From positions 1 through 20,853 of the IMG/VR virus record IMGVR_UViG_3300034198_004533: a DNA stretch of 20,853 bases; one strand, given 5' to 3'. Below the pieces are notes generated by a model, which ran no database searches, was not told the DNA's origin, and saw only the letters and a list, made by a program, of their open reading frames with translations. This stretch comes from a virus. The position numbers and the translations under genes were made by a program. Positions 9,809-17,159 of this stretch are shown here, in pieces; position 1 is the stretch's first letter; each line of letters starts with the position of its first letter.

Positions 9809-11494
9809 TTATATTGTCTCAGAGTATTGGTCTTCTATTTGACCTTGTAGCGGAATATTACGAGAAAACGTATCAATTGAAGTAGAATATTGCTTCCATG
9901 CTGCGGGTGGATCTATTGCACTACCTGATTCTCTATCTGTTAAATCTGTTTTAAACATAGTAGGATCTAGATTTTCGTGATGAGGATAAGGCTCAGTTGT
10001 AGGAATGCGTAGCATGATGCTGGTAATAGTGTCGCCTTCAACTTCTGTTGGATTATCAAAAGTACTAAGCGGCTCAGGAGCAGTAGCAGATGCCGCAGCT
10101 GTTGCAGCTCCTGCCGCAGGTCCGTTGAAATTAATGTTACCTCCAGAAATGGTAGTATTAGCAGCTTTTATATCTGCATCTCCGCCCGATGTAAACTTAT
10201 TTCCGCCGCCGGTGTTGACGTCAAAATCACCGCCTGATGATAGTTTTGTACCCGAACCAACATCTATATCTAATGCGCCTGCAATACTAATTGCTGTATC
10301 TCCAGTAATTGTTTCGTCATGAGTTCCGTCAACTTGAATAGCAACATTGCCATTGACTATACAAATTTTATCCATGCCTACTTCTGTTTGATGGCGTTCT
10401 GCAACTTTTAAATTAAAATTTCTACCAGCTTCAATATTAATATCTCGATCTGCGTAAAAATTTAAATCGTTTTGTGTGCGTATACTAATACTGTCTTGAG
10501 CATAAACATCAATCTTACCGTCGCTGGTTAATTCAATCCATGCTGTGCCTCGACTGTTAGTGATATAAATGAGATCTTCGCTATTATGCAATAGTATTTG
10601 ATGGCCGGTTCGAGTACGTAATCTAATTAATTCATTATGCGGACGAGTAACATCGCCGTCTTTTTCTTTTTCTTCTACAGCGGCATATTCAGGCGGGCCT
10701 TCACTAGGAGATTTTTTTCTTAAAAATTTATCATCCCCATCGTCCATTATAAAAGACGAGCCGCCTAATCTGCTTACAGGACCATTTTTAATTAAATGTT
10801 CTGGTTTACCGTAATTTCCTGTTTGCGAACCCGATTGCTTATCTAACGGTCCTGGGGTACTGATACCAAAAACCATACTAGGAGATTCTCTTCTAGAACT
10901 ACTAGTTGTTATGCCGCGCACATCGTCTAATATTAATCCTTGATCTGCAAGTATTTGTGCAAATGGATGAATAGGTTTTTTAATCTTGTTTGGATCTGTT
11001 AATGTTTTATTTTCAGGTGCGTTTTTATTATATTCTGCAACTGGAACACGATCTGCATGACCGTATGGCGTATCTATTCCGCCTTCTACACAATTTTCAG
11101 TTGCTGCTATACCGGGAGTCATAAAATTGGCGGCGCCGTCAGGAACACATCCCATCCAGTATCCTTGCTTAGGATCTCCGTCAATAAAAAATATCATTAC
11201 AATCTGTCCAGGATTAGGAGGTGTCATCCAAAATCCCGCTGACTTTTGTGTATTATTATAATCGTTATCTTCGCCGTTATAGTTTGTATTTGTTGCGGTA
11301 AAGAAAGGACTCATATATTTTACTTGATGTAATTGTCCTTCACTAGTACTTCCACCAGTTGGTCTTAATATTTGTACTTCTAAAATACCCATGTAAGTAG
11401 GATCGGCATTGCTAACCACTTTAGCTAAAAACGGGCCCGGTTTGGGATCCGGTTGTGCAATTGTGCTAATTCCCGGGTCGTTGGATTTTCCCAT
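9809..11494 (-). CDS. 5: Baseplate central spike protein gp5, without a lysozyme domain
   Basis: gp5 forms the trimeric needle at the tail tip. I place the start at the ATG at 11494 (MGKSNDPGIS), giving 561 residues. It has AGGAA 6 bases upstream and follows the previous stop by 10 bases. A longer frame to 11626 would only overlap the upstream gene. Residues about 15-130 look like the gp5 OB-fold (GPFLAKVV, MGILEVQILRP, NPGQIVMIFFIDGDPKQGYW). The last 250 residues before the tail are short repeating strands with Asp/Gly turns (DLNFYADRDINIEAGRNFNL, later GGDFDVNTGGG, SGGDADI), typical of the triple-stranded beta-helix spike. The T4 lysozyme domain is not visible between these parts; the linker is a Gly/Ser/charged stretch. 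The last 80 residues are a separate extension. Cell-wall digestion must come from another protein. Confidence 0.88.
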   Translation of the reverse strand: MGKSNDPGISTIAQPDPKPGPFLAKVVSNADPTYMGILEVQILRPTGGSTSEGQLHQVKYMSPFFTATNTNYNGEDNDYNNTQKSAGFWMTPPNPGQIVMIFFIDGDPKQGYWMGCVPDGAANFMTPGIAATENCVEGGIDTPYGHADRVPVAEYNKNAPENKTLTDPNKIKKPIHPFAQILADQGLILDDVRGITTSSSRRESPSMVFGISTPGPLDKQSGSQTGNYGKPEHLIKNGPVSRLGGSSFIMDDGDDKFLRKKSPSEGPPEYAAVEEKEKDGDVTRPHNELIRLRTRTGHQILLHNSEDLIYITNSRGTAWIELTSDGKIDVYAQDSISIRTQNDLNFYADRDINIEAGRNFNLKVAERHQTEVGMDKICIVNGNVAIQVDGTHDETITGDTAISIAGALDIDVGSGTKLSSGGDFDVNTGGGNKFTSGGDADIKAANTTISGGNINFNGPAAGAATAAASATAPEPLSTFDNPTEVEGDTITSIMLRIPTTEPYPHHENLDPTMFKTDLTDRESGSAIDPPAAWKQYSTSIDTFSRNIPLQGQIEDQYSETI

Positions 11495-11504
11495 ATTATG
11501 TTCC

Positions 11505-13931
11505 TTATTCCTCTTGGCCTTCTGTACTACCTGGCTCTGTGCTACCTGCACCTGATTCGCTTTGATCTTGCATTTCTGGATCTGACGATGCAGGAGACGA
11601 TGCACTAGTGCCACCGCCTGTTTCATCCGAGTCAGGCGGTCCTTTGTATGGCTCAGTTCTAGTTACAGCTAGTGCAGCAGATGCTGTTCCTGCTCCGGCC
11701 AGTTCTTGATTTCTTATTCTAAATAGATGTAAATCTTGTGTAAATTGATTTTTTGAAAATGTACTATCAATTGATTGTACTCTATATAAACCGCTAAAAC
11801 TATGAACAGGTACAGTAGGATTGCTACCAAAATTATACAGACCTTTATTTAGATCAATATCGATAGGAGTTCTAAAATTAACCACAATGTGTACTTCTCC
11901 AGTTTGATAACTTATTGACCCATCTTCATTGAGGTTTTCAGTTGATGCTTGTGCTGTATAATTTCCAGTTCCGCTCATTGCAATATAATATGGGTCTCCT
12001 ACTATTGTCATATCTAGAGACATCATATCAAAACCTGCGGTAACGCTATCGTGAAACATTCTTGCTGCTCGTGTAGCTTGAGTTTCGGCGCCGCCGCCAC
12101 CAAATTTATCAGTATTAGACAGTGTTTGAAAATAACTTACACTAGTAGGAATAGAAGGAGCTGTTGACGGATTATTTCCTGGAGTGATAGCTTCAATTTC
12201 TGGAACATTATTTTCTTTAGATCCACCAGTATTGGACTGAGTAACTACACTTTGATTAGCTGTGCCGCCATCTGCTAACAGCACTCCTCTGAAATTAGCT
12301 TTAAAGTTAATGTCAAATTTAAGTATATCAACATTTTTTCCAGTGTAGATATAGTTGTATTCTTTTACTGCTTGTTTTTTAAGAGCAGCAACGCCAGCAG
12401 GTTTAACGTTAGGAGGAGTAGGTCCCGAACTCATGTGTAATTTATAAGGTAACACTCTATAAACTAATAGTTTAGGAGGAACACCTGTTGCTTTATTCAT
12501 CTCACCAATGATATAAACTTGTGTATCAATATTCCACCAACCTTTGTATCCTTCCGCAGTAACAGCTCCAGGGTCTAAGGTTTGATCAATAAATTCACTT
12601 TGTAGTATAACTTGATTTATAGCATTTAAAATATCAGTGTCTTGTCTAAACTTCATATCTGATTGATTTACATCAATTGGATTTTGATTACGACTCATGA
12701 TTTTGCCTTCGGCATCATATACGTCTTTATCGTTGCCCATAGGCGCATCGCCTCGACGAGTTTGAGAAAAACCCATTTTAGCTCTACCAATATCGTTAAC
12801 ATCATCTTTAGATTGTATTAAATTATGATGCTCACTTTCAGTCACATTTAATTTTATGGTTACCGATTTGCTATCGCTAACACTGACCGGGTCTGATGCG
12901 GTTGTTGCAGCATTTGTATCAGGGTTAGCTTCTGTGTCACCAGAAGTTGATCCACTACTAGCTGCTTCTGACGCAGCTTCTTTTGGAAATAAAATTAATA
13001 TCCTATCTGGTCGTTCTATGTTATTAATTTTAGCAACTTCTCTTAGTTTTTGATTAATAACAGATTCTAAACTTTTTGGTCCTGACTGCAACATCTCTTG
13101 TACAGTTGTTCCTTTAATAGCCAAATCAGATTGAAAGTTTTTAAAACCATCTGTTAGTGCTGCTTGATTATACGGATTGGCCACACAGTCGTAATGAGTA
13201 CCTTCGTTGGTAACTCTCATTTGTATATCAGTTATATTAATTGGAATTTGTCTGTCTGTCTTGGGAATAAATTCCATCTGTCCAGTTTCTTTATTTCCTT
13301 GGAATTCAATTGTTATCATATAGGGCGCATCTGTCCAATTCTTAAACCCTAATTTTTGTGCTGTAACTTGTAGTGCTTCAAAAAACAATCCCATACTGTA
13401 TGGTTCAAATATTTTAAATGACATTGTCTGTGCATTACTATTTTTACCCTGTTCCCATCCTACCATACTATGTATTTTAAGATCATCTATATAAAATTCA
13501 AAAGATCCTTCTGCTAAACGAACTCGATTCTCAGGATCAATGCTGGCAGATTTTGCAATTAAAGGAGCTCTTGCTCCAACTCGATAAGTGCTATCGGGAT
13601 TTTCTAAAAAATCTTTAGGCAATGCTGCCAATCCAATAAGACAGTTATAAGTTGCATAATCAAATAGAGGATTAGGCAAAGGAAATTCACTGTTTGCTGG
13701 TCCTGATAATGATACAAAAGAAGAACCAAAACTATTTGCAGCAGACAGAATGCCGGACACTCCGCCAGACAAATTTCCAAGAGCTGACGTTACACCAGAT
13801 AATGCATTAGTTGCAGCAGACAGGCCTGAAGCTAGACCGTGCTCTACTGCTGTTATTGCATTAGATGCACCAGATACTAAACTAGATCCAACATGTGATA
13901 TAGTGGAACCTAACGGATCAAATATTCCCAT
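11505..13931 (-). CDS. Putative baseplate hub / structural protein, upstream of gp5
   Basis: The product is 808 residues. I do not recognise a named family with certainty. Residues 1-75 are Gly/Ala/Ser-rich and helix-prone. Residues about 140-260 look like a compact mixed fold (SFEFYIDDLKIHSMVGWEQG, MITIEFQGN, RQIPINITDIQMRVTNEGTH) that recalls tail-hub proteins such as gp27. About residues 320-360 are low-complexity Ser/Thr/Asp/Ala, and the last 60 are acidic Ser/Gly/Glu-rich. It lies directly before gp5, the partner of gp27 in T4, so a hub role is a reasonable inference. AGGA is 5 bases upstream, and the ATG shares a base with the gp53 stop (TAATG). Confidence 0.6.
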   Translation of the reverse strand: MGIFDPLGSTISHVGSSLVSGASNAITAVEHGLASGLSAATNALSGVTSALGNLSGGVSGILSAANSFGSSFVSLSGPANSEFPLPNPLFDYATYNCLIGLAALPKDFLENPDSTYRVGARAPLIAKSASIDPENRVRLAEGSFEFYIDDLKIHSMVGWEQGKNSNAQTMSFKIFEPYSMGLFFEALQVTAQKLGFKNWTDAPYMITIEFQGNKETGQMEFIPKTDRQIPINITDIQMRVTNEGTHYDCVANPYNQAALTDGFKNFQSDLAIKGTTVQEMLQSGPKSLESVINQKLREVAKINNIERPDRILILFPKEAASEAASSGSTSGDTEANPDTNAATTASDPVSVSDSKSVTIKLNVTESEHHNLIQSKDDVNDIGRAKMGFSQTRRGDAPMGNDKDVYDAEGKIMSRNQNPIDVNQSDMKFRQDTDILNAINQVILQSEFIDQTLDPGAVTAEGYKGWWNIDTQVYIIGEMNKATGVPPKLLVYRVLPYKLHMSSGPTPPNVKPAGVAALKKQAVKEYNYIYTGKNVDILKFDINFKANFRGVLLADGGTANQSVVTQSNTGGSKENNVPEIEAITPGNNPSTAPSIPTSVSYFQTLSNTDKFGGGGAETQATRAARMFHDSVTAGFDMMSLDMTIVGDPYYIAMSGTGNYTAQASTENLNEDGSISYQTGEVHIVVNFRTPIDIDLNKGLYNFGSNPTVPVHSFSGLYRVQSIDSTFSKNQFTQDLHLFRIRNQELAGAGTASAALAVTRTEPYKGPPDSDETGGGTSASSPASSDPEMQDQSESGAGSTEPGSTEGQEE

Positions 13932-14230
13932 TATAGTCCTAATGCCTTTACTAAACTATTTTTTTTGCAAATAAAAATGCCAGTACCTGGTACAAAATCT
14001 AGTATAGGATCCTGGATAACATTTAAATTTCTTTGCATGAATACCCACCATAAATTAGATGTACCATATAAGTCATACGCTAATAAATCTGGACGATATG
14101 CATATTGTGCTTCAATGTGATAAAAGAAATCATCAGTCTCGGCACTAACTGGACGAATAGTTAAAATATTTAAATAATTATTAGTTACTGGTGTCTTATA
14201 CCAAGGACTAGTGTTTGAATATTTGGCCAT
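13931..14230 (-). CDS. 53: Baseplate wedge protein gp53
   Basis: gp53 is a baseplate wedge component that in T4 joins neighbouring wedges around the hub. The 99-residue product keeps the family core: a YSNTSPWYKTP start, a central YRPDLLAYDLYGTSNLWWVF motif, then NVIQDPILDFVPGTGIFI. This last part resembles the LysM-like end of gp53. T4 gp53 is about 196 residues, so this is a short form. The start is 1 base after the upstream stop and lacks a strong ribosome site, so coupling is likely. The stop overlaps the next start by one base. Confidence 0.85.
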   Translation of the reverse strand: MAKYSNTSPWYKTPVTNNYLNILTIRPVSAETDDFFYHIEAQYAYRPDLLAYDLYGTSNLWWVFMQRNLNVIQDPILDFVPGTGIFICKKNSLVKALGL

Positions 14231-14231
14231 A

Positions 14232-15233
14232 TTAGATATATCCGAATGAATTATTTAAGTAGCCGCCTTGAACAAACGTATCGAGGCTGAAATTCTTCAC
14301 GCTGCTTCTACTATAAACTGGTTGTAATGTTACTGAAAAACTACTTTTTGTAGGTACATGGCTAACATCGCCTGTTACGCTGCCGCCACCTAACTGAGAA
14401 ACTGTGTTTGCTATATTTGCAATAGAGCCTAATCCAGAAGCTACACTACTTAGTTTGTTTGCAATGCCGCCAAGTCCAAGAGCGGATGCTCCGGCAATTC
14501 CTGCAATATCATTTAAGCCTGATGCAATTCCACCTAACCCACCTAGCGGGCCACCGGTGGCCGCTAAATCAACACTTATATAATCACAATCATTATCTAA
14601 TTGAGTTGAGAATTGTGTTACAACTACTGGAACATTTTTAAACACATGATTTCCATAACCGTTTAAGAAAATAACAGGAGGAGGATTTCCAGCTAGTGCA
14701 TCAGGACCACTAAACATTTTTGTCAGGCTTCGTAAATAATGTACAGCTGCAATCCAATATAAGCCTTGTGTAGAATCTTCAACATTCATCGGAGCTGTGA
14801 TAGTAATTGTTCCAGGGTCACTATTTTGAAAGGATTGCATTGTAAAATTTGTATGTATTGTACTAATTGGAGTATATTTGGCAGCACTGGCTATGTTAAT
14901 CTGAGGAGTATAAGGAAATACTAAGCCGCCTGCATGTTTTAAAGGAGCAAGGATAGGACTAGTTTGAAAGCTATACCAGCTACTCAAACTTAAACGGACT
15001 CTCCAATCATTTGGACTAACATCTCCGCCAAATGTTGCTGATGCCGCTCCTAATAGTCCTGCAATTGCTTGTCCCGCAGGAGGTAGATTGAGGCTTCGCA
15101 TCGCGCTTGATAATGCGCCTGGGATATTTGCACCTGTACCAAGTGCCGCGCTCAGATTACTAGCAATACCAATACCGGCCGCTATACCACCTACAGATGT
15201 TGCAGTGTTTAATAATGAATCGCCAAATGACAT
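14232..15233 (-). CDS. 48: Baseplate tail-tube junction protein, gp48-like
   Basis: In T4, gp48 and gp54 cap the baseplate hub and start tail-tube growth. The 333 residues begin with a Gly/Ala-rich helical stretch (1-70). The middle, about residues 75-225, resembles gp48 of marine T4-like phages: WRVRLSLSSWYSF, GGLVFPYTPQINI, LYWIAAVHYLRSLTKMF, PPPVIFLNGYGNHVFKNVPV. A second Gly/Ala-rich helix (about 225-285) and a short strand-rich end follow. AAGGAA sits 9 bases before the ATG. It is the first gene of the leftward operon, behind a late promoter. The alternative is gp54, which has a related fold; position and motifs favour gp48. Confidence 0.68.
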   Translation of the reverse strand: MSFGDSLLNTATSVGGIAAGIGIASNLSAALGTGANIPGALSSAMRSLNLPPAGQAIAGLLGAASATFGGDVSPNDWRVRLSLSSWYSFQTSPILAPLKHAGGLVFPYTPQINIASAAKYTPISTIHTNFTMQSFQNSDPGTITITAPMNVEDSTQGLYWIAAVHYLRSLTKMFSGPDALAGNPPPVIFLNGYGNHVFKNVPVVVTQFSTQLDNDCDYISVDLAATGGPLGGLGGIASGLNDIAGIAGASALGLGGIANKLSSVASGLGSIANIANTVSQLGGGSVTGDVSHVPTKSSFSVTLQPVYSRSSVKNFSLDTFVQGGYLNNSFGYI

Positions 15234-15257
15234 AGTGTTTCTTTCCTTTTGATACTC

Positions 15258-15265
15258 TATTTATT
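15258..15265 (-). promoter_or_regulatory. T4-type late promoter for the baseplate operon
   Basis: On the minus strand this reads AATAAATA (7 of 8 matches to TATAAATA), with 24 bases between it and the gp48-like ATG. Transcription would start near 15252, leaving a short leader containing the AAGGAA ribosome site. Its last base on the plus strand (15265) is also the first base of the opposing -35 element. Confidence 0.72.
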
Positions 15266-15293
15266 TGACTTTATTATGTACGTAGTTTATAAT
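15265..15293 (+). promoter_or_regulatory. Sigma-70-type early promoter for the gp55-gp47-gp46 operon
   Basis: The -35 box is TTGACT (15265-15270, 5 of 6 to consensus) and the -10 box is TATAAT (15288-15293, 6 of 6), with an ideal 17-base spacer. Transcription would start near 15300, about 16 bases before the gp55 ATG. The leader would carry the AGAGGG ribosome site. This fits expression by unmodified host polymerase. Confidence 0.8.
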
Positions 15294-15315
15294 TACATAT
15301 AAGAGGGCTCTCAGG

Positions 15316-16149
15316 ATGACAGTAAAAGTTAACTATTTAAACAACAAAGATATGTTGTTAGAAATACACAGAAGTAAAACATCATATTGTAGTTTTACAA
15401 AACCAGAATATCACCAATATGATCTAATTCTACCTAGTGTGGATAAAATTAATATCAGAAGCATAGCTGAAGCCAAGCGTGTTCGTGCTAAACGCATGGG
15501 TCAGCAAGAATTTGAGCGGAGAAAATCGCTTGGCGAAAAAATTAAAATCGCAGATTGTGAAGTTGATTATAAAAAAATAGCCAAAACAGATGTTGTTTTT
15601 AGGATTATGACATTTGATCATATTCCTTTAAACGGAACTCGTAAAAAGAATCCAAAAAGTCTTGCAGATCATAGAGACAAAGTGAACTTTCCTCCGTTCC
15701 AGCATTGGAAATTTGATGACGATGCGCCAGAAAACTTAATATGTGTTGGAAAAAGTCACTGGAAGGGTGATCTAGAAAAGGGTCATTTTGACAAAGATGC
15801 TGGATCTATATCAAATACACTGGCTAAGATGATGATCAAACTATGCGAACGATATGCTACACGAGGTAATGTTCGGGGTTATACCTATAACGACGAAATG
15901 AAAGGCATGGCTATTTTGCAATTAACACAAATTGGTCTACAATTTGATGAGTCTAAAAGCGATAATCCGTTTGCTTATTTTACCGCAGCTGTTACAAATA
16001 GTTTTGTTCGTGTTATCAATACAGAAAAACGCAATCAAAATATTCGAGATGACATTTTAGAAATTAATGGTATGAATCCAAGTTATAGCAGAACCGGTTC
16101 AGGGGAGCATGCAGCCGCTGTTAAGCGATTCGACGAAGGTGCCGAATGA
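15316..16149 (+). CDS. 55: Late-transcription sigma factor gp55
   Basis: gp55 replaces the host sigma factor and directs RNA polymerase to TATAAATA-type late promoters. Residues about 160-255 carry the family core (MIKLCERYATRGNVRGYTYN, then DESKSDNPFAYFTAAVTNSF, then INTEKRNQNIRDDIL), comparable to T4 gp55 around its NNPFAYFTQ motif. The product is 277 residues against about 185 in T4. The extra length is a charged region at residues about 25-160 containing VVFRIMTFDHIPLNGTRKKN and FPPFQHWKFDD, which marine relatives also seem to have. The C-terminus (KRFDEGAE) is polar and does not obviously match the hydrophobic clamp-binding tail of T4 gp55. AGAGGG lies 8 bases before the ATG. The stop overlaps the gp47 start (ATGA). 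Confidence 0.9.
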   Translation: MTVKVNYLNNKDMLLEIHRSKTSYCSFTKPEYHQYDLILPSVDKINIRSIAEAKRVRAKRMGQQEFERRKSLGEKIKIADCEVDYKKIAKTDVVFRIMTFDHIPLNGTRKKNPKSLADHRDKVNFPPFQHWKFDDDAPENLICVGKSHWKGDLEKGHFDKDAGSISNTLAKMMIKLCERYATRGNVRGYTYNDEMKGMAILQLTQIGLQFDESKSDNPFAYFTAAVTNSFVRVINTEKRNQNIRDDILEINGMNPSYSRTGSGEHAAAVKRFDEGAE

Positions 16150-17159
16150 CAAATTTATTTAAAAAAGTTGCTTGTTTTACAGATATACACTTTGGATTAA
16201 AGTCTAATAGTAACACACATAACCAAGACTGTGAAGATTTTGTAGATTGGTATATTGCTAAAGCAAAGGAGGCGGGTTGTGATACAGGTATCTTTATGGG
16301 CGATTGGCATCATAACCGCAATAGCCTTAACATTACTACAATGGATTATAGCCTTAGGGCCCTGGAAAAGTTGGGGCAGGCGTTTGATCAGTTCTTTTTC
16401 TTTCCTGGTAATCATGATTTGTATTATAAGGATAAACGGGACATACACTCTGTGGAGTTTGGAAAATATATTCCTGGCATCACTGTCGTACACGAGCCTA
16501 CTACTATTGGAGATGTTACCCTTTGTCCGTGGTTGGTTGGAGAAGAATGGAAAGCTGTAGGCAAAAAAGGTGGCAAGTATATCTTTGGTCACTTTGAATT
16601 ACCCAGTTTCTTTATGAATGCAATGATTCAAATGCCGGATCACGGAGAAATTCAACTTAGCAGTTTTAAAAACTATGAATTAGGATTTAGCGGGCACTTT
16701 CACAAACGTCAGCAACAAAAGAATATGGTCTATATCGGCAATGCCTTTCCGCACAACTATGCGGATGCATGGGACGATGAACGTGGCATGATGATTTTAG
16801 AATGGGGCGGGCAACCTGAATATCACAGCTGGCCAGCTCAACCTACATTTAGAACTATTAAACTAAGTCAGCTGATTGATGAAGCAGACACAGTTATTAA
16901 ACCCAAGCAACATCTACGTGTTACACTAGACATTGATATTACTTACGAAGAAGCAAGTTTTATTAAAGAAAAGTTCATGGCTGATTACGACATCCGCGAA
17001 CTTACACTTATTGCAGAAAAGAAAGAAACAGAAATCAATACAAACATTGATATACAAGCATTTGAAAGTGTAGATCAAATTGTTAGCAACCAAATTATAA
17101 GTATTGATTCAGATCAATTTGATAAAAATACATTATTAGCCATTTATAATAGCCTATGA
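16146..17159 (+). CDS. 47: Recombination nuclease subunit gp47 (Mre11-like)
   Basis: gp47 is the nuclease subunit of the gp46/gp47 complex, the phage counterpart of SbcCD and Mre11/Rad50. It resects DNA ends for recombination-dependent replication. All metallophosphoesterase motifs are visible: D13-I-H15, G52-D53 with H55, H56 and R58, G88-N89-H90-D91, then GHFE and SGHFHKR further on. The length, 337 residues, is essentially that of T4 gp47 (339). The start overlaps the gp55 stop and the stop overlaps the gp46 start, both as ATGA, so the three are translationally coupled. Confidence 0.95.
   Translation: MTNLFKKVACFTDIHFGLKSNSNTHNQDCEDFVDWYIAKAKEAGCDTGIFMGDWHHNRNSLNITTMDYSLRALEKLGQAFDQFFFFPGNHDLYYKDKRDIHSVEFGKYIPGITVVHEPTTIGDVTLCPWLVGEEWKAVGKKGGKYIFGHFELPSFFMNAMIQMPDHGEIQLSSFKNYELGFSGHFHKRQQQKNMVYIGNAFPHNYADAWDDERGMMILEWGGQPEYHSWPAQPTFRTIKLSQLIDEADTVIKPKQHLRVTLDIDITYEEASFIKEKFMADYDIRELTLIAEKKETEINTNIDIQAFESVDQIVSNQIISIDSDQFDKNTLLAIYNSL

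Noticed and set aside
10005-10322. 105-codon plus-strand open frame opposite gp5
   Set aside because: It is antisense to the repetitive beta-helix part of gp5; its Pro/Ala/Ser/Val-rich content mirrors the Gly/Asp repeats. There is no ribosome site or operon context.
11495-11626. 44-residue upstream extension of gp5, starting at an ATG at 11626
   Set aside because: It lies in another frame of the upstream gene, is a low-quality Gln/Lys/Val-rich peptide, and the ATG at 11494 has a good ribosome site right after the upstream stop.
16197-16592. 131-codon minus-strand and 101-codon plus-strand open frames inside gp47
   Set aside because: They overlap fully with gp47, whose metallophosphoesterase motifs are complete; both are shadow frames.
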